NCBI RefSeq assembly: GCF_001612965.1
Contig: NZ_BDBL01000046.1
Location: 1-64,000 of the forward strand
Reading direction: 5' to 3'
From: Nocardia kruczakiae NBRC 101016
GTDB taxonomy: Bacteria > Actinomycetota > Actinomycetes > Mycobacteriales > Mycobacteriaceae
Length of the DNA: 64,000 nt
Shown here: positions 42,245 to 50,781 of the stretch, piece by piece
How the letters are laid out: every line of letters begins with the position of its first letter
How positions within the stretch are numbered: position 1 is the stretch's first letter
Position numbers and translations under genes: made by a program
The notes under the pieces: generated by a model
The model's database searches: none
The model's input: only the letters and a program-made list of their open reading frames with translations
Told to the model about the DNA's origin: nothing

Positions 42245-45200
42245 GTGCACCTCAAGAGTCTGACGCTGAAGGGATTCAAATCCTTCGCGTCCGCGACGAC
42301 GCTGCGGCTCGAGCCCGGCATCACCTGTGTGGTGGGGCCGAACGGGTCCGGCAAATCGAACGTCGTCGACGCACTGACCTGGGTGATGGGGGAGCAGGGC
42401 GCCAAGGCGCTGCGGGGCGGGAAGATGCAGGACGTCATCTTCGCCGGTACCGCCGGACGCGCGCCGCTGGGCCGCGCCGAAGTCACGCTGACCATCGACA
42501 ATTCCGACGGCGCGCTGCCCATCGACTACGCCGAGGTCTCGATCACCCGCCGGATGTTCCGCGACGGCGCCGGTGAGTACGAGATCAACGGCAACTCCTG
42601 CCGGCTGATGGATGTCCAGGAACTGCTGTCCGACTCCGGTATCGGCCGGGAAATGCACGTCATCGTCGGCCAGGGCCAGCTCTCGGCGATTCTGGAATCG
42701 CGACCCGAGGACCGCCGCGCCTTCATCGAAGAGGCCGCGGGCGTGCTCAAGCACCGCAAGCGCAAAGAGAAGGCGGTGCGCAAACTCGATGCGATGCAGG
42801 CCAATCTGGCTCGTCTGACCGATCTCACCACCGAACTGCGCCGCCAGCTCAAACCGCTGGGCCGCCAGGCCGAGGTGGCGCGGCGCGCGGCCACCGTCCA
42901 ATCCGAACTGCGCGATGCCCGGCTGCGATTGGCCGCCGACGATCTGGTGGCGCGCCGGCGTGAACTGGAAAGCCAGCAGAGCAAGGAAGCCTTCGCCCGC
43001 GAACAGCAGATCAACGTGCAGGCCGAATTGGATGCCGCCAATGCCGCACTGGCGCAGCAGGAATTCCAGCTCTCCAGGCTCACGCCCGGCGCCGAGGCGG
43101 CCGCACAGACCTGGTTCCAGCTGTCGGCACTGGTGGAACGGGTCAACGCGACCATCCGGATCGCCCGTGACCGCGCCCGCAACCTCACCATCGAACAGCC
43201 CACCGGCACCGGCCGCGACCCCGAACAACTCGAGGCCGAGGCGGACCGGGTGCAGGCCGAGGAGGCCGAACTGCTCGAGGCGGTCGAGGTGGCTACGGCG
43301 ACCCTGGAGGCCGCCCGCGATCAACTGCTCGACCGAGAACAGGCCGCCAAGGCCGCCGAACAGGCCCACCTGGCCGCGGTGCGGGCCATCGCCGATCGGC
43401 GCGAGGGCCTGGCCCGCCTGGCCGGGCAGGTCGATACCCTGCGCCACCGCGCCCAATCGGCCGACGGCGATATCGCCCGGCTGTCGGAGGCGCTGGCCGC
43501 CGCCCGGCAGCGCGGTGATGCCGCCGAGGCCGAATTCGAGTCCGTGCAAACCGAATTGAGCGAACTCGACGCCGGTGAGGAAGGCCTCGACGCCGCCTAC
43601 GAACACGCCGCCCAGGCGCTGGAACTGGCCGATGCGCGGGTGACCGAACTGCGTGAAGGCGACCGCGAGGCCGGGAAGAAGGTCGCCTCGCTGACCGCCC
43701 GCATCGAAGCGCTGACCATGGGATTGGCCCGTAAGGACGGCGGCGCCTGGCTGCTGGACAACCGCGCCGACGGATTACAGGGCCGGCTCTCGGGAATGGT
43801 GCGGGTACACAGCGGATTCGAGGCCGCCGTGGCCGCCGCGCTCGGGCCATTGGCCGACGCCATCGCCGCGGATGCGCACCCCACCGCGCAGGCGGCGGTG
43901 CGGGCGCTCAAGGACGCCGACGGTGGCCGCGCAGCCGTCGTCTACGGCGGTGCCGCGCAGCCCCGCGGCGAGATCGGTGACCTGCCCGCGGGAGTGCGCC
44001 CGCTCGTGGAGGTGATCGATTGTCCGGACCCGCTGCGCGGTGCGGTCGCGGCGCTGACCGCCGGCACCGTGGTCGTCGACGATCTGGCGCAGTCGGCCGA
44101 AATCCTTTCCAGCCGACCGGAACTGCGGGTGGTGACCCGCGACGGCGATCTGAGCGGTTCGGGCTGGGTGCTCGGCGGTTCGGACCGGGCGCCGAGCCAG
44201 ATCGAGGTGCAGGCCGATATCGATGCCGCCGCCGCCGAACTGGTGTCGTGGCAGCGGCAGGCCGAGGAGGTCGAGGCCGCGCTGTCGGGTGCGCTCGCCG
44301 AGCAGAACGATCGCAAACAGGCCGTCGACCAGGCGTTGCTGGCATTGCACGAATCCGATCAGGCGCTGGTCGCGATCTACGACCGGCTAGGCCGCCTCGG
44401 TGCGACAGCGCGCAGCGCGCACTCCGAATACGAGCGGCTGCTGGCCCAGCGCGCCGAGGCCGAATCCGCGCGCGACGAGAACCTGACGGCCCTGGCCGAA
44501 CTCGAGAGCCGGCTGCGTCATGCCGAATCCGAGCAGTCCGATCTGGATTCCGATGCCGACGCGGGCACCGACACCGCTGGACAGGAGCGCGAAGAGGCCG
44601 CCGCGGCGCTGGCCGAGGCCCGCGCCATGGAGGTGGAGGCCCGGCTGTCGGTGCGCACCGCCGAGGAGCGCGCGGAATCGGTCCGGGGCAAAGCGGATTC
44701 GCTGCGCCGCGCGGCGCGCGCCGAACGCGAGACCCGCGCCCGCGCCGAACGGGCCCAGGCCGCCCGCCGTCGTGCCGCCGAGCTGGCGGCGGTGGTCGCC
44801 GAATCGGCCGAGCGGATCGCCGCCGAACTGGAAACCGTGGTGGGGGAGGCGGCCGCGCGGCGCGACGAACTGGTCCGCCGGCGTACCGAATGCGCCGGCC
44901 AGGTGGATCAGATCAAGGAGCGGGTGCGCGCGCTGAGCACGCAACTCACCCAGCTGACCGACGCCGTGCATCGCGACGAGGTCGCGCGGGCCCAATCCGC
45001 GCTGCGCATCGAGCAATTGGAAACCACCATCGCCGAGCAGTTCGGCATCGCGCTCGACGAACTCGTGGCCGAATACGGTCCGCACGTGCCGATGCCGCCG
45101 ACCGCGCTGGAGATGCAGGAGTATGAGCAGGCCCGCGAGCGCGGCGACCAAGTGAGCCCACCGCAGGAAATGCCCTACGACCGCGCCACCCAGGAGCGCC

Positions 45201-45853
45201 GCGTCAAACGCGCGGAGAAGGATCTCGCCACCCTCGGCAAGGTCAATCCCCTGGCGTTGGAGGAATTCGCGGCCCTGGAGGAGCGCTACACCTTCCTGTC
45301 CACCCAACTCGAGGACGTCAAGAAGGCCCGCCAGGATCTCCTCGATGTGGTGGCCGAGGTCGACGCCCGCATTCTGCAGGTGTTCACCGAGGCCTACGAG
45401 GACGTGGAACGCGAATTCGTGCAGGTGTTCGGCCGCCTGTTCCCCGGCGGCGAGGGACGGCTGCTGCTGACCGACCCCAGCGATATGCTCACCACCGGTA
45501 TCGAGGTGGAGGCGCGGCCGCCGGGTAAGAAGGTGAAGCGGCTGTCGCTGCTGTCCGGTGGCGAGAAATCCCTTGCCGCCGTGGCGTTTCTGGTGTCGAT
45601 CTTCCGGGCCCGTCCCTCCCCGTTCTACGTGATGGACGAGGTCGAGGCGGCCCTGGACGACACCAACCTGCGCCGACTGATCGGGCTTTTCGAGCAGTTG
45701 CGGGAGAAGTCGCAGCTGATCGTCATCACCCACCAGAAGCCGACCATGGAGATCGCCGACGCGCTGTACGGCGTCAGCATGCGCGGCGACGGCATCACCC
45801 AGGTCATCTCGCAGCGACTGCGCGGGGAGAATCTGGTGGGCGCGACGACCTAG
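42245..45853 (+). CDS. smc: Chromosome segregation protein SMC
   Basis: This 1202-residue ATPase organises and segregates the chromosome. The N-terminal head has MHLKSLTLKGFKSFASATTL and Walker A GPNGSGKSNVVDAL. Two long coiled-coil arms rich in Ala/Glu/Arg flank a hinge at about residues 510-660 (GRLSGMVRVHSGFEAAVAAA to GSGWVLGG). The C-terminal head has the signature LSLLSGGEKSLAAVAFL and Walker B FYVMDEVEAALDDTN. GTG 42245 starts the conserved N-terminus. The stop overlaps the stop of the convergent NmrA-like gene by 4 nt. ScpA/ScpB partners are not in the window. Confidence 0.98.
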   Translation: MHLKSLTLKGFKSFASATTLRLEPGITCVVGPNGSGKSNVVDALTWVMGEQGAKALRGGKMQDVIFAGTAGRAPLGRAEVTLTIDNSDGALPIDYAEVSITRRMFRDGAGEYEINGNSCRLMDVQELLSDSGIGREMHVIVGQGQLSAILESRPEDRRAFIEEAAGVLKHRKRKEKAVRKLDAMQANLARLTDLTTELRRQLKPLGRQAEVARRAATVQSELRDARLRLAADDLVARRRELESQQSKEAFAREQQINVQAELDAANAALAQQEFQLSRLTPGAEAAAQTWFQLSALVERVNATIRIARDRARNLTIEQPTGTGRDPEQLEAEADRVQAEEAELLEAVEVATATLEAARDQLLDREQAAKAAEQAHLAAVRAIADRREGLARLAGQVDTLRHRAQSADGDIARLSEALAAARQRGDAAEAEFESVQTELSELDAGEEGLDAAYEHAAQALELADARVTELREGDREAGKKVASLTARIEALTMGLARKDGGAWLLDNRADGLQGRLSGMVRVHSGFEAAVAAALGPLADAIAADAHPTAQAAVRALKDADGGRAAVVYGGAAQPRGEIGDLPAGVRPLVEVIDCPDPLRGAVAALTAGTVVVDDLAQSAEILSSRPELRVVTRDGDLSGSGWVLGGSDRAPSQIEVQADIDAAAAELVSWQRQAEEVEAALSGALAEQNDRKQAVDQALLALHESDQALVAIYDRLGRLGATARSAHSEYERLLAQRAEAESARDENLTALAELESRLRHAESEQSDLDSDADAGTDTAGQEREEAAAALAEARAMEVEARLSVRTAEERAESVRGKADSLRRAARAERETRARAERAQAARRRAAELAAVVAESAERIAAELETVVGEAAARRDELVRRRTECAGQVDQIKERVRALSTQLTQLTDAVHRDEVARAQSALRIEQLETTIAEQFGIALDELVAEYGPHVPMPPTALEMQEYEQARERGDQVSPPQEMPYDRATQERRVKRAEKDLATLGKVNPLALEEFAALEERYTFLSTQLEDVKKARQDLLDVVAEVDARILQVFTEAYEDVEREFVQVFGRLFPGGEGRLLLTDPSDMLTTGIEVEARPPGKKVKRLSLLSGGEKSLAAVAFLVSIFRARPSPFYVMDEVEAALDDTNLRRLIGLFEQLREKSQLIVITHQKPTMEIADALYGVSMRGDGITQVISQRLRGENLVGATT

Positions 45854-46752
45854 TTGCCCGCCGCGAACCGGGACTTCAGAACCGCGGCGCCGGTGGTGGC
45901 CAGCCAGGTTTCCAGGCTCTGCAGGCCCGGGTGGATCCGGCGAATCTGCTCGATATCGGCGTGCCAGCCGTGGCCTTGATGGCTCAGACGCCACGTGTTG
46001 CCGATCTGTGCACCCAGTTCGTCGGCCTCCGCCTCGGTGATCTCGCGGTACCGCACCGGATATCCGGTCGCGCGGGAGATCAGCTCCACCGCGGCGGCGG
46101 GGGTCACGGCATCGCCGGCGAGTTCGAGCGTCTGCCCGGAGAACCGTTCGGGATCGGCGAAGGCCAGCGCGGCCACCGCGGCGATATCGTCCACCGCGAT
46201 CATCTGCGCCGGGCGATCGGCCGGAAACAGGTGGACGTTCACCCCAGCGACGAAGCCGTCGAGCGGCAGCCCCTGCGCCAGATAGTTCTCCATGAACCGG
46301 ACCGGGCGCAGCACGGTGTAGCGCATGCCGCTGTCGGCCAGCGCCTGCTCGATCTGCCGCTTTCCGGCGCTGCCCCAAGGGATTTCGTTGTCGAACGAGG
46401 CCACGCCGGTGAAGACGATGTGGTCGGTTCCGGCGTTGCGGGCAGCGTCGATCACGGCGGCGCCGCGGGCCGCCTCCAGATCGACATCCCAGCCGTCGGG
46501 CCCGAAGGCCGCGGGTGGCACGAGGAAGACGCCTCGTGTTCCGGCTACCGCCGCGGTCAGGGTGGACGGGGCGTCGAAGTCGCCGACGGCCACTTCCGCG
46601 CCGAGGGCGGCGAGTTCGCGTGCCGCCTCGGCGGCGGGATCACGGACCAGGATGCGGACCGGGAACTTGTGGGCGAGCAGCGCGCGGGCCGTGGCACCGC
46701 CCTGCTGGCCGGTCGCGCCGGTGACGAGAACGAGGTTGTTCTGAACGGTCAT
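45850..46752 (-). CDS. NmrA-family NAD(P)-binding protein
   Basis: A 300-residue atypical short-chain dehydrogenase. The Rossmann loop is VLVTGATGQQGGATARALLA, and other family features are VRDPAAEAARELAALGAEVA, VGDFDAP and YTVLRPVRFMENYL. NmrA-like proteins bind NAD(P) and often act as redox sensors or quinone/carbonyl reductases; the catalytic YxxxK is not evident. It is divergent from a TetR gene over a 63-bp gap that holds a clear palindrome, so the TetR protein probably represses it. The 3' end overlaps smc by 4 nt. Confidence 0.88.
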   Translation of the reverse strand: MTVQNNLVLVTGATGQQGGATARALLAHKFPVRILVRDPAAEAARELAALGAEVAVGDFDAPSTLTAAVAGTRGVFLVPPAAFGPDGWDVDLEAARGAAVIDAARNAGTDHIVFTGVASFDNEIPWGSAGKRQIEQALADSGMRYTVLRPVRFMENYLAQGLPLDGFVAGVNVHLFPADRPAQMIAVDDIAAVAALAFADPERFSGQTLELAGDAVTPAAAVELISRATGYPVRYREITEAEADELGAQIGNTWRLSHQGHGWHADIEQIRRIHPGLQSLETWLATTGAAVLKSRFAAGN

Positions 46753-46777
46753 TTCGGAGGAGCCCTTTCGATAGAAT

Positions 46778-46793
46778 CGGGTCGGTCGACCCG
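46778..46793. promoter_or_regulatory. Palindromic operator between the NmrA and TetR genes
   Basis: CGGGTCG-GT-CGACCCG, seven-base arms with a two-base centre, sits in the middle of the 63-bp divergent intergenic region. Position and size fit a TetR-type operator controlling both genes. Confidence 0.6.
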
Positions 46794-46815
46794 TATTCGC
46801 ACGATAGGAGCAGCG

Positions 46816-47652
46816 TTGTCGTCTCCGCTATCCGCCGACGCGGGGTTTCGTTACGGCGTGCGCGCACCGGCACCCGCAGCGCCGGGCACCCGAATCGACG
46901 CGCGCCGCAACCGGGCTCGTGTGCTCGCCGCCGCCCAGCGGGCCTTCGCCGAATCCGGAACGTCGGTGTCGCTGGCCGAGATCGCCCGCCGCGCCGGTGT
47001 GGGGGCCGGCACCGTGCATCGCCATTTCCCGACCAAGACGGACCTGCTCGAGGCCGTGCTGCAGCAACGGATGGACCAGCTCACCGCGCGGGCGTTGATG
47101 CTGCGCGACGATCCGGACCCCGCCGCGGCCTTCCTGGGATTCTGCGCGGAGGTCGTCACGCGCACGCCCGGGAACAAGGCGATGTGCGATCTGCTCGACG
47201 CCGACGACGGCTGGCCGCGGATGCTGCTCCGGGATGCGGGCGAGCGATTTCACCTCGCCCTCGGGCAGCTGCTGGAAGCGGCGCGGCGCGCGGGCGGGGT
47301 ACGTGCCGACCTGAGCCTGGCCGATGTGCTGGCGATCTTCACCGGTTGCGTTGCCATGCAGCGTGTTTCGAATGCCCGCGACGAACTGTCCCGCCCCGCC
47401 GCCATGCTGCTGGCGGCGATGCGCGCCGACCCGGCCGTAACGAAACCGGCGAACTTTTCCCATGGCCGTAACGAAACGACGGTGGCCGACGGGAATCGTG
47501 ACGGCGGCAGTTGCCCGATCTGCGGGGCGGACGTAGCGCATGCGGAGACCGGACGGCCCGCCCGGTACTGCTCGTCCGCGTGCCGGCAGAAGGCCCACCG
47601 GCTGCGCCGTGCCGCGAGTGCGGCGGGAAGGAAGCCGGTCATCACCGAGTGA
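46816..47652 (+). CDS. TetR regulator with C-terminal four-cysteine module
   Basis: A 278-residue protein. TTG 46816 has AGGAG 4 nt upstream and follows the palindromic operator. A TetR helix-turn-helix occupies about residues 35-85 (RVLAAAQRAFAESG, SLAEIARRAGVGAGTVHRHF, PTKTDLLEAV), followed by a SbtR-like ligand domain (CAEVVTRTPGNKAM). After a linker, residues 233-265 read CPICGADVAHAETGRPARYC then SSACRQKAHRLRR. Cysteines 233, 236, 252 and 256 plus the basic end suggest a small zinc-binding module. Such a C-terminal extension is not part of standard TetR proteins. The likely target is the divergent NmrA-like gene. Confidence 0.85.
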   Translation: MSSPLSADAGFRYGVRAPAPAAPGTRIDARRNRARVLAAAQRAFAESGTSVSLAEIARRAGVGAGTVHRHFPTKTDLLEAVLQQRMDQLTARALMLRDDPDPAAAFLGFCAEVVTRTPGNKAMCDLLDADDGWPRMLLRDAGERFHLALGQLLEAARRAGGVRADLSLADVLAIFTGCVAMQRVSNARDELSRPAAMLLAAMRADPAVTKPANFSHGRNETTVADGNRDGGSCPICGADVAHAETGRPARYCSSACRQKAHRLRRAASAAGRKPVITE

Positions 47653-47700
47653 CCCACGGCGCCACGAGGATTCGGCCGGTGATCGAAGGTGGACCGGCCG

Positions 47701-47862
47701 CTACGTATCGGTATCCGGAATCTCGCGTGCAGTGCGCCGGGCCGGCGACAGGGTGACGGTGCCGGCCGGCAGGTCGACGATCGGGTCGTCACCGGCGAGA
47801 CGGTCGTCGACCTTCGCGATCGCCACCCATTCCTTGCGCTCGTGAATGTGTTTGCGCGGCGA
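47701..47862 (-). pseudogene. Possible gene remnant, unidentified
   Basis: Directly after the TetR-like remnant stop, an open frame without a start codon encodes about 50 residues including ERKEWVAIAKVDDRLAGDDP and IVDLPAGTVTLSPARRT before TAG 47701. The residue pattern looks protein-like rather than random, but I recognise no family. The opposite strand shows nothing better. Confidence 0.25.
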
Positions 47863-47997
47863 TCAGCGCGATACCGGCCGTAGCCCGTCGAACACGATGG
47901 TGAGCACTCGGTCCACCGCCGCCGGATAGGACTCCCCGGGCTGGGCGTAGACCTGCACGGTCATCAGGAGACCGACCTCGGTGAGACCGACATCGGT
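47863..47997 (-). pseudogene. C-terminal remnant of a TetR-type regulator
   Basis: The minus strand encodes about 43 residues ending VDRVLTIVFDGLRPVSR and TGA at 47863; a preceding piece reads LTEVGLLMTVQVYAQPGESY. The ending is typical of TetR C-termini. No start codon, ribosome binding site or helix-turn-helix is found; upstream the sequence runs straight into a monooxygenase remnant on the other strand. Confidence 0.45.
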
Positions 47998-48288
47998 GCG
48001 CGCTGGTCGCGGGGCCGGGTCGCTGTCGTGGGAGATGCCGCCTCATGCCTGTCGCTGTTCGGCGACGGATCGAGCCTGGCCATCGCGGGCGCACACACCC
48101 TGGCCGAGGAACTCGCGCGGGCGCCGCACGACCCGGCTACGGCGTTGGGACGCTACGAGCGGCGGCATCGCGATCGGATCGGCGCCTCGCATCGAGGGGT
48201 TCGATTCGCCTCGGCGTTGATGGTGCCCGGGACGCGTCCGGCTATCGGGCTGCGCAATACCGCGGTTCGCCTGTTCGCCGCCGCGTGA
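47998..48288 (+). pseudogene. C-terminal remnant of an FAD-dependent monooxygenase
   Basis: About 97 residues remain in frame: RWSRGRVAVVGDAASCLSLF, then GDGSSLAIAGAHTLAEELAR, ALGRYERRHRDRI and a tail ending AVRLFAAA. The GDAAS-x-G-x-SLA block is the third FAD-binding motif of PheA/TetX-type aromatic hydroxylases. These proteins have about 370-400 residues, so the N-terminal three quarters, including the first Rossmann fold, is gone. GTG 48028 has no ribosome binding site. With the adjoining TetR remnant it marks a deletion. Confidence 0.7.
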
Positions 48289-48372
48289 CGCTCGCCCGCA
48301 GACCGTTCGTGAGGAGTCTGGTTCGCCGGAAGCTCGAGCCTGCGGCGGCACGATCGCCGATTCGGTCCGCGA

Positions 48373-48762
48373 CTACAACAGGTCGCTCACGTCGTCGGGC
48401 ACGTCGACGGCGTATTTGCGCAGGGTTTCCATCGGCACGACCTCGAGTGCGTTCTCGTGGGTCGCGGCCAGGACGACCGGCGCGGCCACTCCGTCCTCGT
48501 GGGCGTGCAGCCACCGCACCGCGACCACACACCAGCGGTCGCCGGGTTGCAGGCCGGGGAAATTGTTCTCCGGGCGTGGGGTCAGCAGATCGTTGCCGAT
48601 CGATTTCTGATGCTCCAGGAACTCCTGGGTCACAACAGTGCAGACGGTGTGGCTACCCAGATCCTCGGGGCCGGTGCTGCAGCAGCCGTCCCGGTAGAAG
48701 CCGGTGAGAGGATCGGTGCCACACTCCTCCAGCGGTCCCCCAAGCACATTTCGATCGGTCAC
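48373..48762 (-). CDS. DUF2237 family protein
   Basis: A 129-residue protein of the DUF2237 family. Characteristic stretches are NVLGGPLEECGTDPLTGFYR, DGCCSTGPEDLGSHTVCTVV, FLEHQKSIGNDLLTP and LQPGDRWCVVAVRW, with conserved cysteines and the FPGL-GDRWC block. GTG 48762 has AGGA 6 nt upstream. The family is widespread in bacteria, and its biochemical role is unknown to me. It lies alone between the deletion scar and ftsY, with no sign of coupling to either. Confidence 0.85.
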   Translation of the reverse strand: MTDRNVLGGPLEECGTDPLTGFYRDGCCSTGPEDLGSHTVCTVVTQEFLEHQKSIGNDLLTPRPENNFPGLQPGDRWCVVAVRWLHAHEDGVAAPVVLAATHENALEVVPMETLRKYAVDVPDDVSDLL

Positions 48763-48988
48763 GAGCCGATCCTATTGTCTCTGTGTCGGATTCGCCGCGC
48801 CTTGGGCGGTTGGTATCGGGACGGTTGCCGGTGATGCGTGGCCGGACGGCTTATCGTCCGACGTCGTCGGCGTGTCGGACGTACTCGGACAGTTGCGCGG
48901 ATAGTGACGAATCGCCCGTACCGTCGCGGGCGCGACACCCGCCTGCCGCCACGCAGGCGCGTTCGCGGGTTCTGACAGGATGGGAACC

Positions 48989-50560
48989 GTGACTGCGCAA
49001 GCCTGGATTCTGATCGCCGCGATCGTCGCTGTACTACTGGTGGCGTTCGTTGCCGGATTCGTCCTGTACAAGCGCCGCCGAGTGAGCATCACCCCGGCGG
49101 AGGAACCGGACAAGCAGCTGACCGACCGATCGGGCGGGTACACCGCAGCCGGTGGCTTCAACTTCAGTCAGGGCGGTGCGGGCTCCGGCACGCTGACCCC
49201 ACCGCGCCCCGAACCGGTCCCGATCGAACGCACCGACGACGAGGGTCAGCCGCATGTCGGCGACGATGCCGCGATCCCGCGCGACTCGGTGCGCCGGACC
49301 ATCACCGACGTGCGGTTGCCGGAACCGGAAACCCTCGCCGACCGCCCGGCGGACGGGGCGACCGCGACCGCGCCCACCGTCGAACCGGAAACGACGGAAA
49401 CCCCCGGCGACGGTGTGGCCGCGCCGGAAGCCCCGGCCGAAGCTCCCGCCGCGCCGCCCTCGACCGACGGCGCCACCGCGGTCACGCCCGCCCCCGTCGA
49501 GACACCCGAATCCGCGCCGGTTGATTCGGCTCCGACCGCGGCGCCGAGCGCCCCGACCGCGCCTACTCCGACGGCACCGACTCCGACAGCGCCCACCCCC
49601 ACCGCACCGGCGCCCCAGCCCACCGCGGTGGAGGAGATCGAACCCACCGCCGGTCGCCTGACCCGCCTGCGCGGGCGGCTCTCGCGGTCGCAGAACGCGG
49701 TCGGCAAGAGCCTGCTCGGCCTGCTCGGCGGCGGTGACCTCGACGAGGACTCGTGGGAAGAGATCGAAGACACCCTGGTCATGGCCGACCTCGGCACCTC
49801 GGTCACGACGACCGTGGTCGAGCGGCTGCGCGAGGAACTGGCCGCGCGCAGCGTGCGCACCGCCGAACAGGCGCGGCAGGTGCTGCGGGATGTGCTGATC
49901 GAGGCCCTGCGCCCGGACCTGGATCGTGCGATCCGGGCGCTGCCGCATGCCGACCATCCGTCGATCCTGCTGGTCGTCGGCGTGAACGGCACCGGTAAGA
50001 CCACTACGACCGGCAAATTGGCGCGCGTCCTGGTCGCCGACGGCCGGCGCGTGCTGCTCGGCGCCGCCGACACCTTCCGCGCCGCCGCCGCCGACCAGCT
50101 GCAGACCTGGGGTGAGCGGGTCGGCGCCGATACGGTCCGCGGCCGCGAGGGCGCCGATCCGGCATCGGTGGCCTTCGACGCGGTCAGCACCGGCATCGAA
50201 GAGGGTGTCGACGCGGTCCTGGTCGACACCGCCGGTCGCCTGCACACCAAGACGGGCCTGATGGACGAGCTGGGCAAGGTCAAGCGCGTGGTGGAGAAGA
50301 AGGCCGCCGTCGACGAGGTCCTGCTGGTGCTCGACGCGACCGTCGGGCAGAACGGCCTCACCCAGGCCCGGGTCTTCGCGGAGGTCGTCGACATCACCGG
50401 CGTGGTACTCACCAAACTCGACGGCACCGCCAAGGGCGGCATCGTCTTCCAGGTGCAGCACGAGCTCGGCGTGCCGGTGAAACTGGTCGGCCTCGGCGAG
50501 GGCGCCGACGATTTGGCCCCCTTCGAACCGTCCGCCTTCGTCGACGCCCTCCTCGGATAG
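48989..50560 (+). CDS. ftsY: Signal recognition particle receptor FtsY
   Basis: FtsY is the SRP receptor GTPase that delivers ribosomes making membrane proteins to the translocon. The N-terminus is a membrane anchor (AWILIAAIVAVLLVAFVAGF then basic LYKRRR). A long acidic, Pro/Thr/Ala-rich A-domain-like linker with PTAPTPTA repeats covers residues 40-220. The NG domain follows: LLGGGDLDEDSWEEIEDTLV, G1 GVNGTGKTTTTGKLAR, G3 VDTAGRLHTKTGLMDEL, G4 TKLDGTAKGG. The start is GTG 48989, with ATG 48980 as alternative. It stands upstream of amt-glnB-glnD as in M. tuberculosis. Confidence 0.97.
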   Translation: MTAQAWILIAAIVAVLLVAFVAGFVLYKRRRVSITPAEEPDKQLTDRSGGYTAAGGFNFSQGGAGSGTLTPPRPEPVPIERTDDEGQPHVGDDAAIPRDSVRRTITDVRLPEPETLADRPADGATATAPTVEPETTETPGDGVAAPEAPAEAPAAPPSTDGATAVTPAPVETPESAPVDSAPTAAPSAPTAPTPTAPTPTAPTPTAPAPQPTAVEEIEPTAGRLTRLRGRLSRSQNAVGKSLLGLLGGGDLDEDSWEEIEDTLVMADLGTSVTTTVVERLREELAARSVRTAEQARQVLRDVLIEALRPDLDRAIRALPHADHPSILLVVGVNGTGKTTTTGKLARVLVADGRRVLLGAADTFRAAAADQLQTWGERVGADTVRGREGADPASVAFDAVSTGIEEGVDAVLVDTAGRLHTKTGLMDELGKVKRVVEKKAAVDEVLLVLDATVGQNGLTQARVFAEVVDITGVVLTKLDGTAKGGIVFQVQHELGVPVKLVGLGEGADDLAPFEPSAFVDALLG

Positions 50561-50671
50561 CGGCGAGCAGCGAAAACGGCAGTTCCTCCTCATTTCGACA
50601 CGATCCTCACAGTGCGCCGACATGCGCTGTGTGCGCGCTGAAACCTGGTAGCAACACGGCGAGCGGATCCG

Positions 50672-50709
50672 TTCACGCATGCGAAACATCGCGGCGGCAC
50701 GGATGAAAC
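50672..50709 (+). promoter_or_regulatory. GlnR-type binding site upstream of amt
   Basis: TTCAC (50672-50676), six bases, GAAAC (50683-50687), then a second GAAAC at 50705-50709. The two GAAAC boxes are exactly 22 bp apart, the spacing expected for the actinobacterial GlnR site (gTnAC-n6-GAAAC repeated with 6-bp spacers). The second TnAC half is degenerate. It lies about 70 bp before the amt start, where GlnR normally activates amt-glnK-glnD under nitrogen limitation. Confidence 0.65.
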
Positions 50710-50781
50710 ACCAGATCGCGACCCTTCTGTGCAGGCTCGTTTGCCGCAGTTTCGGCCGGGCCCGAGATGAGGAGGAACAAG

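Noticed and set aside
41524..42522. Long upstream extension of the 410-residue acyl-CoA dehydrogenase frame
   Set aside because: It runs antisense through the secreted-protein gene and into smc and has no family similarity; GTG 41523 has AAGGAG.
45931..46815. Upstream extension of the TetR frame across the NmrA gene
   Set aside because: It is antisense to the NmrA gene, and the TTG at 46816 has an AGGAG ribosome binding site immediately before the TetR domain.
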